This document shows, one piece after another, positions 8,399-16,288 of a stretch of 64,000 nucleotides of DNA. This stretch comes from Hyphomonas sp. (lineage in GTDB: Bacteria > Pseudomonadota > Alphaproteobacteria > Caulobacterales > Hyphomonadaceae). The stretch is from NCBI GenBank assembly GCA_020638455.1, contig JACKIK010000001.1:186001-250000 (forward strand), given 5' to 3'. The notes beneath the pieces are model-generated. The model was given only the letters and a program-made list of their open reading frames with translations, searched no databases and was not told the DNA's origin. The position numbers and the translations under genes were made by a program. Each line of letters opens with the position of its first letter. The first letter of the stretch is position 1.

Positions 8399-9062
8399 AT
8401 GAAAATCGTGTTCATTCTGCGTGCTCTCCATAGTGGATCGACTTGGCTCAACCTCTTACTTGGCAGCCATAGTTGGGCCGTGAACGTCCGAGAATGCTAC
8501 CGCCCCTTTCTCAATCAGGGTCATACAGTTTGTCGACTGTGCTAGGCAAAAGGACGACAGGCATGCGAAATCCTCGGAGACGTTTCCGATATTTGTGCCT
8601 CAGATGCGTTTCGGCATGCTGCGAACCAATCTCGTACAGACGTGAGCATCGACGCGTCCAAACGAATTGACTGGGTCGAGAGATTTCTCGACGAAGCAGA
8701 GCACGATATTTGCGTTATGCATCTAGTAAGGGATCCATGTGGCTATGTTGCCTCGCGTCTTCGCAGGGACCAGCAAGAAACGCCCGTTTACGCTCTTGCA
8801 GAGTGGCTCAACACCAACCGAAATATTGCCCACTTCGTAATTGAGCGCAGCATTGCTATGGCCCGCTTCTCTTAGGTGGTCCGCCCGAATTATTTCACCC
8901 TGTGGTTTCTCGGTAGCGGTGTTCGAGCGGCTAAAGGAGTTCCTTGGCAGGACTTGCGAGCCCCAAGCACTCGGGTCCGCGGATGCAAGGAAAAAATGCC
9001 TGCTTGGCGCGTTCGGGTCTCGCGCAAGTGAATCCGTCGCTTCGAGTGGGCTGTTCAGCTAA
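8399..9062 (+). pseudogene. Decayed sulfotransferase-family gene
   Basis: The frame from the ATG at 8399 begins MKIVFILRALHSGSTWLNLL, a PAPS-binding loop typical of sulfotransferases (SGSTWLNLLLGSHS). It then carries a Cys-rich segment, CRLC, before an in-frame TAG at 8543. The same frame resumes with AKGRQACEILGDVSD, then SIDASKRIDWVERFLDEA and ICVMHLVRDPCGYVASRLRR, the region that normally contacts the 3'-phosphate of PAPS. It stops again at 8873. A +1 shifted frame continues the homology with VFERLKEFLGRTCEPQAL, a typical C-terminal sulfotransferase stretch, to a stop at 9060. One nonsense codon plus at least one frameshift indicate a dead gene. Base composition is lower in GC than the genes to the right. 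It directly follows the broken gspI. Confidence 0.75.
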
Positions 9063-9210
9063 GCGAGTGTGTTGCGGTCATTAATTGAATTCTCAGCCAA
9101 AATTCGCGTCCTGATCCGCACGGCATTCTTGTTGCCTGAGTGGTTCGTGCCCCGTATGCTCCGTGCCTACCACGCCTGAAGTTCCACCCCGTTCTGTCAG
9201 GCCCGCTTCC

Positions 9211-9231
9211 GGTCTACGTCCGGACCTTTTT
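9211..9231 (+). terminator. Probable intrinsic terminator after the sulfotransferase remnant
   Basis: GGTCT and GGACC arms (9211-9215 and 9222-9226, one G-T pair) close a six-base loop and are followed at once by TTTTT (9227-9231). The stem is short at five pairs. It would isolate the ahcY operon from readthrough out of the T2SS/pseudogene region. Confidence 0.45.
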
Positions 9232-9321
9232 CCAGACCGCCCAGTGCCCGCCTTATCCCCCCTTTTTTTGCGGACCTGCCCCCACCGTCCGGCACAAGGC
9301 CACAGCTTGCGCGTTGCCATT

Positions 9322-9337
9322 TGGCACGGCTCGTGCT
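9322..9337 (+). promoter_or_regulatory. Sigma-54-like -24/-12 element before ahcY
   Basis: TGGCACGGCTCGTGCT has GG and GC at the positions and spacing (twelve bases from the first G of GG to the G of GC) expected of RpoN promoters (consensus TGGCACG-N4-TTGCW). Only the TT of the -12 block is changed, to GT. Initiation would fall near 9348, leaving a leader of about 20 bases before the ATG at 9371. The same bases also form a short inverted repeat (GCACG and CGTGC), so an operator is an alternative. Confidence 0.35.
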
Positions 9338-9370
9338 AGCGCGCTCACAAACACATAAAGGAATGTTGAT

Positions 9371-10765
9371 ATGGCTAAGCCTTACTACGTCAAGGACATC
9401 ACGCTCGCGGATTTCGGACGTAAGGAAATCGCGATCGCCGAGACCGAAATGCCGGGCCTGATGGCCGCGCGCGAAGAGTTCGGCCCGGAGCAGCCCCTCA
9501 AGGGCGCCAAGATCGCCGGCTCGCTGCACATGACCATCCAGACCGCCGTGCTGATCCAGACGCTGGAAGCGCTGGGCGCCGAGGTTCAGTGGGTCTCCTG
9601 TAATATCTACAGCACGCAGGACCATGCCGCCGCGGCCATCGCCGCCAATGGCACGCCGGTCTGGGCCTACAAGGGCGAGACCCTGGAAGAGTACTGGGAC
9701 TTCACCGACCGCCTGTTCCACTGGCAGGACGGCACCACGCCCAACCTGATCCTCGACGATGGCGGCGATGCCACGCTCTATCTCGTCCTCGGCGAGAAAG
9801 CGGAAGCCGACCCGTCCATCATCGCCAAGCCGAAATCCGAAGAGGAAAAATTCCTGTTCGCCCAGATCAGGAAGCGGATGGAAGCCTCCCCCGGCTGGTT
9901 CGCCAGGACCAAGGCCGGCATCAAGGGCGTCTCGGAAGAGACCACCACAGGCGTCAACCGCCTGTACCAGATGGAGAAGCGCGGCGAGCTGCCGTTCCCG
10001 GCGATCAACGTCAACGACAGCGTCACCAAGTCGAAATTCGACAACAAGTATGGCTGCAAGGAATCCCTCGTCGACGCGATCCGCCGCGGCACCGATGTGA
10101 TGATGGCCGGCAAGAAGGCCTTCGTCGCCGGCTATGGCGATGTCGGCAAGGGTTCGGCTGCCTCGCTGGCCGGCTCCGGCGCGCGCGTCTCGGTGGCTGA
10201 GATCGACCCGATCTGCGCCCTGCAGGCCGCCATGGACGGCTATGACGTCCTGACGATGGACGAAGCGGCTTCGAAATTCGACATCTTCGTCACCGCTACC
10301 GGCAACCGCGACATCATCACGGTCGACCACATGCGGAACATGAAGGACATGGCGATCGTCTGCAATATCGGCCACTTCGACAACGAGATTCAGGTCGAGG
10401 GCCTGCGCAATTTCGAATGGACCAACATCAAGCCGCAGGTCGACATGATCACCTTCCCGGACGGGAAGCGCATCATCCTCCTGTCGGAAGGCCGCCTCGT
10501 GAACCTCGGCAACGCGACCGGCCACCCGTCATTCGTGATGTCGGCCTCGTTCACCAACCAGACCCTCGCCCAGATCGAGCTCTGGACCCGCGGCCACGAA
10601 TACGAAAACAAGGTCTACACCCTGCCCAAGCACCTCGATGAAAAGGTCGCGATGCTGCACCTCGAAAAACTGGGCGTGCAGCTGACGGAACTGTCGCGGG
10701 AGCAGGCCGACTATATCGGCGTCAACTCGATCGGCCCGTTCAAGCCGGAACATTACCGCTACTAG
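9371..10765 (+). CDS. ahcY: Adenosylhomocysteinase (SAH hydrolase)
   Basis: This cytosolic NAD-dependent enzyme hydrolyses S-adenosylhomocysteine to adenosine and homocysteine, relieving product inhibition of methyltransferases. At 464 residues it has the length of the bacterial long form, including the ~40-residue insert seen in proteobacteria. The visible motifs are GSLHMTIQTAVL near the N-terminus, the NAD-binding GYGDVGKG at about 254-261, CNIGHFDNEI, and the C-terminal KPEHYRY whose Lys and Tyr contact NAD of the neighbouring subunit. AAAGGA lies ten bases before the ATG. It heads an operon with purU (13 bases later) and metK, so SAM synthesis and SAH disposal are linked. The identification is secure. 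Confidence 0.98.
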   Translation: MAKPYYVKDITLADFGRKEIAIAETEMPGLMAAREEFGPEQPLKGAKIAGSLHMTIQTAVLIQTLEALGAEVQWVSCNIYSTQDHAAAAIAANGTPVWAYKGETLEEYWDFTDRLFHWQDGTTPNLILDDGGDATLYLVLGEKAEADPSIIAKPKSEEEKFLFAQIRKRMEASPGWFARTKAGIKGVSEETTTGVNRLYQMEKRGELPFPAINVNDSVTKSKFDNKYGCKESLVDAIRRGTDVMMAGKKAFVAGYGDVGKGSAASLAGSGARVSVAEIDPICALQAAMDGYDVLTMDEAASKFDIFVTATGNRDIITVDHMRNMKDMAIVCNIGHFDNEIQVEGLRNFEWTNIKPQVDMITFPDGKRIILLSEGRLVNLGNATGHPSFVMSASFTNQTLAQIELWTRGHEYENKVYTLPKHLDEKVAMLHLEKLGVQLTELSREQADYIGVNSIGPFKPEHYRY

Positions 10766-10778
10766 GCAAAGGCAGGAC

Positions 10779-11636
10779 GTGGCGCAGGAACACATCCTCA
10801 CGCTTTCCTGTCCGGACCGGGTGGGGATCGTCGCGACACTGGCGCGGCTGATGGAGCGGCACGACTGCTTCATCGCTTCGTCCCGCACGTTTGGCGATCC
10901 GGGGTCCGGCTGGTTCTTCGCCCGGCTCGTCTTCCACGGGCCGGACGGCGACCACGTCCCTGTCGCCCTGCTCGGCGATATCGAGGAATCCGCTGCCGAG
11001 CTGCAAGCCGAGTGGAATGTCTCGCCGGTCGGCCAGCGTATGCGCACGCTGTTGATGGTGTCGAAGTCCGATCACTGTGCCAACACGCTCCTCTATGCGG
11101 CCCGGCGCAGGGAACTGCCCATCGATATTGTCGGCATCGTGTCCAATCATGACACGCTGAAGGACCAGTTCGCCCATTTCGGCCTGCCCTGGTTCGATGT
11201 GCCGGTCACGCCCGAGACCCGGCCCGGGGCAGAATCGCGGCTGTTCGAAATCGTCGGAAAGACCGGCGCCCAACTCGTCGTTCTGGCGCGGTATATGCAG
11301 GTGCTGAGCAACGAAGCCTGCCGCCGCCTGGAGGGTCGCTGCATTAATATCCATCACTCCTTCCTGCCGAGCTTCAAAGGCGCCCGGCCCTATCACCAGG
11401 CCCATGCCCGTGGCGTGAAGGTCATTGGTGCAACTGCCCATTATGTAACAGCTGACCTCGATGAAGGCCCCATCATCACCCAGGTCACAGAGACGATCGA
11501 TCACACCTACACCCCCGCCGACATGATCGAGACGGGCCGCCACCTTGAAGGCACCGCCCTGCTCAGAGCCGTGAAGGCGCATGCCGAACACAGAGTCTTC
11601 AACCATTCCGGCCGTACTGTCGTTTTTGCACGATAG
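10779..11636 (+). CDS. purU: Formyltetrahydrofolate deformylase PurU
   Basis: PurU hydrolyses 10-formyl-tetrahydrofolate to formate and tetrahydrofolate, balancing the one-carbon pool. The 285-residue protein has an N-terminal ACT domain (LTLSCPDRVGIVATLARLME) and a C-terminal formyltransferase domain. The catalytic Asn and His are in NIHHSFLPSFKGA and the catalytic Asp is in HYVTADLDEGPII. The start is GTG at 10779, preceded by GGCAGGA. It is placed between ahcY and metK. PurU is regulated by methionine and glycine in E. coli, which makes a one-carbon and methyl-cycle operon sensible. The family has close relatives (purN), but the ACT domain separates them. Confidence 0.95.
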   Translation: MAQEHILTLSCPDRVGIVATLARLMERHDCFIASSRTFGDPGSGWFFARLVFHGPDGDHVPVALLGDIEESAAELQAEWNVSPVGQRMRTLLMVSKSDHCANTLLYAARRRELPIDIVGIVSNHDTLKDQFAHFGLPWFDVPVTPETRPGAESRLFEIVGKTGAQLVVLARYMQVLSNEACRRLEGRCINIHHSFLPSFKGARPYHQAHARGVKVIGATAHYVTADLDEGPIITQVTETIDHTYTPADMIETGRHLEGTALLRAVKAHAEHRVFNHSGRTVVFAR

Positions 11637-11669
11637 ACCGGCGCCCAGCCTTCCCCGAGGAACCGACCC

Positions 11670-12851
11670 ATGAAACTCGCAAGCCACGAATTCACCTCCG
11701 AAAGCGTCTCCGAAGGCCATCCGGACAAGGTCGCAGACCAGATCTCCGACGCCATTGTCGACCTGTTCCTGGCGAAGGACCCGACCGCCAAGGTCGCCCT
11801 GGAAACCCTGACCACCACCAACCGCGTCGTGCTGGCCGGTGAGGTGCGCACCAATAACGGCACCGAAGTCACCAAGGACGAGATGAACGATGCAGCGCGC
11901 GCGGTCGTGAAGCGCATCGGCTACGAACAGGACGGCTTCCACTGGAAGAACATGGTCGTCGAGAACCATGTCCACGGCCAGTCCGCCGAGATCGCCCAGG
12001 GCGTTGAGGAAGGCCAGGGCCTGTTCAAGGAAGAAGGCGCCGGCGACCAGGGCATCATGTTCGGCTATGCCACCAACGAGACGCCGGAACTGATGCCGGC
12101 AACGCTCGTCTATGCACACCAGATCCTGCAGAAACTGGCCCACCTGCGCCACACCGGCGTCCGTCCGCAGCTCGAACCCGATGCCAAGAGCCAGGTGACG
12201 CTGCAATATGAAGGCTCGAAGCCGGTCGGTGTGAACGCTATCGTGGTCTCGCACCAGCACAAGAAGGACGTGAGCCAGGACGAGCTGCGCGAAATCATCC
12301 GTCCTGTGGTGCAGGAAGTCCTGCCGGACGGCTGGTTCCCGCCGGAAGACAAGTTCTACGTGAACCCCACGGGCAGCTTCTATATTGGCGGCCCCGACGG
12401 CGATGCGGGCCTGACCGGCCGCAAGATCATCGTCGACACCTATGGCGGCGCTGCGCCGCATGGTGGCGGTGCCTTCTCCGGCAAGGACCCGTCCAAGGTT
12501 GACCGGTCGGCCGCCTATGCGACCCGCTACCTCGCCAAGAATGTGGTCGCCTCGGGCCTTGCAGACCGCTGCACGATCCAGGTCAGCTATGCCATTGGCG
12601 TCGCCCAACCGCTGTCGATCTATGTCGACACGCATGGCACCGGCCGCGCCGACGAAGCCCGCATCGCCAAGGCCCTGCGCGAGCTGTTCGATCTGTCTCC
12701 GAAGGGGATCCGCTCGCACCTCAAGCTCAATCATCCGATCTACAGCTCGACCGCCGCCTATGGCCACTTCGGCCGCCGGCCCGGTGACGACGGCACCTTC
12801 ACCTGGGAAAAGACGGATATCAGCAACGAACTGGCTCGCCTGATCAACTGA
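11670..12851 (+). CDS. metK: S-adenosylmethionine synthetase
   Basis: MetK makes S-adenosylmethionine from methionine and ATP in the cytosol. The 393-residue protein begins with SESVSEGHPDKVADQISDAI, where His17 and Lys20 act on ATP, and contains GAGDQGIMFGYATNE and GGAFSGKDPSKVDRSAAY, the three signature regions of the family. The C-terminus ends with YGHFGR and FTWEKTD, as usual. It is the third gene of the ahcY-purU-metK operon, 33 bases after purU. No SAM riboswitch was seen in the 33-base gap. The identification is secure. Confidence 0.98.
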   Translation: MKLASHEFTSESVSEGHPDKVADQISDAIVDLFLAKDPTAKVALETLTTTNRVVLAGEVRTNNGTEVTKDEMNDAARAVVKRIGYEQDGFHWKNMVVENHVHGQSAEIAQGVEEGQGLFKEEGAGDQGIMFGYATNETPELMPATLVYAHQILQKLAHLRHTGVRPQLEPDAKSQVTLQYEGSKPVGVNAIVVSHQHKKDVSQDELREIIRPVVQEVLPDGWFPPEDKFYVNPTGSFYIGGPDGDAGLTGRKIIVDTYGGAAPHGGGAFSGKDPSKVDRSAAYATRYLAKNVVASGLADRCTIQVSYAIGVAQPLSIYVDTHGTGRADEARIAKALRELFDLSPKGIRSHLKLNHPIYSSTAAYGHFGRRPGDDGTFTWEKTDISNELARLIN

Positions 12852-12912
12852 CGCGGGCCTGATTCAGCGAATATCGTCGCTGCGCGACGCCGGCGGATAA
12901 CGAAATCCTGAT

Positions 12913-12928
12913 CTCCCTGTCGCGGGAG
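12913..12928 (+). other. Small hairpin after metK
   Basis: CTCCC and GGGAG (12913-12917 and 12924-12928) flank a six-base loop about 60 bases after the metK stop. No T-run follows, so termination is possible but not shown. Confidence 0.25.
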
Positions 12929-12975
12929 AACTGCTGGTTGCCTGTTGGCGGGAATATGCCGATAGAACTAACCTG

Positions 12976-13002
12976 CCGGTTGAGGGCTTTGTGCCCTACC
13001 GG
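12976..13002 (+). promoter_or_regulatory. Stable hairpin in the leader of the RTX protease gene
   Basis: CCGGT at 12976-12980 pairs with ACCGG at 12998-13002. AGGGC (12983-12987) pairs with GCCCT (12993-12997), with a two-base bulge (TG) and a TTTGT loop. The ten-pair stem ends 34 bases before the ATG at 13037 and has no T-run. It could be a leader structure or protein-binding site. Confidence 0.35.
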
Positions 13003-13036
13003 ACCCATGATGATGGCAGCAGCAAGGGGTTAGTTC

Positions 13037-16000
13037 ATGCGCACGGCTTTCCTGACAGACATTTCCGACTTCGCTTTGGCGTCAGGCGCGGCAGGCGGTC
13101 TCGGTTATGCTGGTGGTGCGTTCGAAGGCCCCGTTTCGATTTCTGCGGCCTCGTTCCCGGCCGAGGGTATCGGTGCGCGCGCGGCGTTGTTTTCGTCCGG
13201 CATCGTGACGCCCTGGACGGACTATGAAGATGCGGCCTGGATGAACTACAAGCTCGCGACCGCCCGGGCCGAATCCCCCGCCGGTTCGGGTGGCTCAGGA
13301 ACGGTGCAGGCCGGCGAGGACATTCCCGGCGACACCTCCACGACCGCAACCATCGCCATCGGCGGCACCGTGGTCGACACGATCGAAGTGAGCGGCGACC
13401 AGGACTGGTTCCGGGTCAATCTCGTGGCGGGCCAGCGCTATGTCTTCACGCTGTCGGGCTCGGGCGATACGCCGCTCGGCGACCCCTACCTCGAAATCAT
13501 GGATTCCAGTGGCAGCCAGGTCCGCTTCAATGACGACTCCGGCGGCACGCTGAATTCGACACTCTACTTCACGCCCGACACGTCCGGAGTGTACTACGTA
13601 AACGCCCACGGCTGGGAAGATACCGACGGAACAACCTCCACCGGACAATACACGCTCACGGCCAACACGGCACCGCCGCTTGAATCCCGGACATTCGACG
13701 GTATCGCCCATTACCTGACGGATGAGTACTGGACCCATCGCGCCTGGACGGACACTTCGCTCACATTCGATGTTCAGGCGTTGAGCGCCGAGCAGGCTGC
13801 GCTGGCGCGAACAGCCCTGGAAATATGGGCGTCGGTGACCTCCCTGACCTTCACCGAAGTTACCAGCGATGCCCAGATTGTCTTTGCCAGCGACAATCCC
13901 AACCCCGACGATGACACTGAAGCGGACGCGCATGCCAGCAATACGGTGCTGGCCGGCGTCATTACGCATAGCGACATTAATATTTCGGACAATTGGTTCG
14001 GGGGAAACACGGACCTCAACAGCTACACTTTCCAGACCTATCTGCACGAAATCGGGCATGCACTCGGTCTTGGACACGCCGGGCCGTACAATTCGTCCGC
14101 AACCTATGGCCAGGACAATATCTACACCAATGACAACTGGTCCTACACGGTCATGTCGTATTTCGACCAGCTGGAAGCCGGTTTCGGAAACTACCGGTTT
14201 GTGCTGGCGCCCCAGATCGCGGACATTCTGGCCGTTCAGAGCCTCTACGGCGCCAACCCCGACGGAACGCGCGCAGGTAACACGACCTACGGCTTCAACT
14301 CCACTGAATCCGACTACAATGACTGGTCGCAGTTCGTGACCGTCGACAACGGGCTGACCTTTACCGGCCCCTACTCCTACGCGATCTACGACACCGGCGG
14401 CATCGATACGATCGACCTGTCCGGGTATTACCGTGACCAGGTGCTGAGCCTTGTGCCGGAGACATTTTCGAGCGTCGGCGACCGTGGCGTCGACTCCGAC
14501 CCCACCTATACGAACATCATCTCGATCATGCGCGGCACGATCATCGAGAACGCGATCGGCGGAACCGGCAACGACACGCTCACTGGGAATGATTCCAACA
14601 ACATCTTGCGCGGAGGCGAAGGCGCCGACACGCTGATCGGCGGCAATGGAACTGACACTGCAGACTACTCGGATGCAACCGGCAGTGTCGTCATTCGCCT
14701 GTGGAACGGAACCGGGCAAGGTAACATTGCGCAAGGCGATACTCTTGTCAGCATCGAAGCTGTCAATGGAAGCAACTTCGACGACACGCTGATCGGGAGT
14801 AGCAATTCCGATACTCTAAGAGGATCCGCCGGGAACGACATCTTGTTGGGTTTGACAGGAAATGATCAGCTTGTTGGCGACGTCGGTAATGATACCCTTC
14901 GCGGAGGCGAAGGCGCCGACACGCTGATCGGCGGCAATGGAACTGACACTGCAGACTACTCGGATGCAACCGGCAGTGTCGTCATTCGCCTGTGGAACGG
15001 AACCGGGCAAGGTAACATTGCGCAAGGCGATACTCTTGTCAGCATCGAAGCTGTCAATGGAAGCAACTTCGACGACACGCTGATCGGGAGTAGCAATTCC
15101 GATACTCTAAGAGGATCCGCCGGGAACGACATCTTGTTGGGTTTGACAGGAAATGATCAGCTTGTTGGCGACGTCGGTAATGATACCCTTCGCGGAGGCG
15201 AAGGCGCCGACACGCTGATCGGCGGCAATGGAACTGACACTGCAGACTACTCGGATGCAACCGGCAGTGTCGTCATTCGCCTGTGGAACGGAACCGGGCA
15301 AGGTAACATTGCGCAAGGCGATACTCTTGTCAGCATCGAAGCTGTCAATGGAAGCAACTTCGACGACACGCTGATCGGGAGTAGCAATTCCGATACTCTA
15401 AGAGGATCCGCCGGGAACGACATCTTGTTGGGTTTGACAGGAAATGATCAGCTTGTTGGCGACGTCGGTAATGATACCCTTCGCGGAGGCGAAGGCGCCG
15501 ACACGCTGATCGGCGGCAATGGAACTGACACTGCAGACTACTCGGATGCAACCGGCAGTGTCGTCATTCGCCTGTGGAACGGAACCGGGCAAGGTAACAT
15601 TGCGCAAGGCGATACTCTTGTCAGCATCGAAGCTGTCAATGGAAGCAACTTCGACGACACGCTGATCGGGAGTAGCAATTCCGATACTCTAAGAGGATCC
15701 GCCGGGAACGACATCTTGTTGGGTTTGACAGGAAATGACGTGCTGTCCGGCGGAAGTGGAGCTGATCTTTTCCGATACGATGCTGGTCACGACCGCATTC
15801 TCGATTTCGAAAGCGATTCCGGGGACGAGATAGATCTGCGCGCGATCGGCTCGGTATCATCGATGGACGAACTGCAGACGCATTACCATCAGGATGGCCA
15901 AAACAGCGTTTTCGACTTCGGCAATGGGAATGCGCTATCAATTGATAATATGGTGTGGGCAGATTTTTCCGAGGATGATTTTGTATTCAGTGCAGCACAA

Positions 16001-16273
16001 AACTCAACTCACTTGGAAAAGCCGATCGCGACAATGACAGAATCTATGCACGCTAATGTCGTTTCAAATGAATCTTCAATATCCTACAGTATCTTGATCG
16101 ACATAATACATTCAACTGATACTCAATGGGATCAGGTAGGTTCGTTGGAGAATTTGCCAGAATGTTGCTTTCCCAATCCGTTCACCAACAGTGACAGTTC
16201 AGTTGATCAGTTTGCAGACTTCATGGATTATCTATGCGATTCAAACTCGCTGCATGGACTGTTTACACAGTAA
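13037..16273 (+). CDS. Secreted RTX zinc metalloprotease (serralysin-like, M10) with tandem repeats
   Basis: This 1078-residue protein has no Sec signal, as expected for a type I secretion substrate. A beta-sandwich pre-peptidase (PPC-like) domain spans about 110-205. The protease domain has the zinc motif HEIGHALGLGH (337-347) and the Met-turn VMSYFDQ with Met373. Calcium-binding RTX nonapeptides (GGxGxDxLxG type) start near residue 510. They lie within four copies of a 97-residue unit encoded by perfect 291-base repeats. A classical C-terminal end, WADFSEDDFVF, closes at residue 984. A further 94 residues follow, encoded by AT-rich DNA and containing three cysteines, which are rare in RTX proteins. 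AAGGGG precedes the ATG by seven bases. The ABC/HlyD pair at 29092-32161 is the likely exporter in this window. The substrate is unknown. Confidence 0.85.
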   Translation: MRTAFLTDISDFALASGAAGGLGYAGGAFEGPVSISAASFPAEGIGARAALFSSGIVTPWTDYEDAAWMNYKLATARAESPAGSGGSGTVQAGEDIPGDTSTTATIAIGGTVVDTIEVSGDQDWFRVNLVAGQRYVFTLSGSGDTPLGDPYLEIMDSSGSQVRFNDDSGGTLNSTLYFTPDTSGVYYVNAHGWEDTDGTTSTGQYTLTANTAPPLESRTFDGIAHYLTDEYWTHRAWTDTSLTFDVQALSAEQAALARTALEIWASVTSLTFTEVTSDAQIVFASDNPNPDDDTEADAHASNTVLAGVITHSDINISDNWFGGNTDLNSYTFQTYLHEIGHALGLGHAGPYNSSATYGQDNIYTNDNWSYTVMSYFDQLEAGFGNYRFVLAPQIADILAVQSLYGANPDGTRAGNTTYGFNSTESDYNDWSQFVTVDNGLTFTGPYSYAIYDTGGIDTIDLSGYYRDQVLSLVPETFSSVGDRGVDSDPTYTNIISIMRGTIIENAIGGTGNDTLTGNDSNNILRGGEGADTLIGGNGTDTADYSDATGSVVIRLWNGTGQGNIAQGDTLVSIEAVNGSNFDDTLIGSSNSDTLRGSAGNDILLGLTGNDQLVGDVGNDTLRGGEGADTLIGGNGTDTADYSDATGSVVIRLWNGTGQGNIAQGDTLVSIEAVNGSNFDDTLIGSSNSDTLRGSAGNDILLGLTGNDQLVGDVGNDTLRGGEGADTLIGGNGTDTADYSDATGSVVIRLWNGTGQGNIAQGDTLVSIEAVNGSNFDDTLIGSSNSDTLRGSAGNDILLGLTGNDQLVGDVGNDTLRGGEGADTLIGGNGTDTADYSDATGSVVIRLWNGTGQGNIAQGDTLVSIEAVNGSNFDDTLIGSSNSDTLRGSAGNDILLGLTGNDVLSGGSGADLFRYDAGHDRILDFESDSGDEIDLRAIGSVSSMDELQTHYHQDGQNSVFDFGNGNALSIDNMVWADFSEDDFVFSAAQNSTHLEKPIATMTESMHANVVSNESSISYSILIDIIHSTDTQWDQVGSLENLPECCFPNPFTNSDSSVDQFADFMDYLCDSNSLHGLFTQ
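14609..15738 (+). repeat. Perfect 291-bp tandem repeat, 3.9 copies, inside the RTX gene
   Basis: Copies begin at 14609, 14900, 15191 and 15482, each offset by exactly 291 bases (97 codons). The fourth copy stays identical until 15738, where the coding sequence changes to the C-terminal region. I saw no difference between the copies at DNA level, including third codon positions. Each unit encodes two RTX clusters (RGGEGADTLIGGNGTDTADY and SNSDTLRGSAGNDILLG) around a VVIRLWNGTGQGN segment. The lack of silent differences implies recent amplification or gene conversion. Confidence 0.93.
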
Positions 16274-16288
16274 TATTAGTTGATTGAT

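Larger units (their letters stand above)
9063..9370. other. Intergenic region upstream of ahcY
   Basis: About 300 bases without a supportable gene. The stretch holds a terminator-like hairpin with a T-run at 9211-9231, pyrimidine-rich runs around 9250-9270, and a sigma-54-like promoter element just before ahcY at 9322-9337. I looked for SAM-II, SAM-I and SAH riboswitch core motifs and did not find them by eye. Confidence 0.5.

Noticed and set aside
9063..9370. SAM/SAH riboswitch before ahcY
   Set aside because: No recognisable SAM-II or SAH core was seen. A covariance-model search would be decisive.
10740..12767. Long minus-strand open frame opposite purU and metK
   Set aside because: Opposite-strand shadow of highly conserved genes with no recognisable domain or ribosome site.
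13295..14734. Minus-strand frame of about 480 codons opposite the RTX protease
   Set aside because: No protein family is recognisable, and the plus strand has the zinc motif and RTX repeats that explain the sequence.
14609..15738. CRISPR-like array
   Set aside because: The repeat unit is 291 bases, has no unique spacers and is a continuous coding region.
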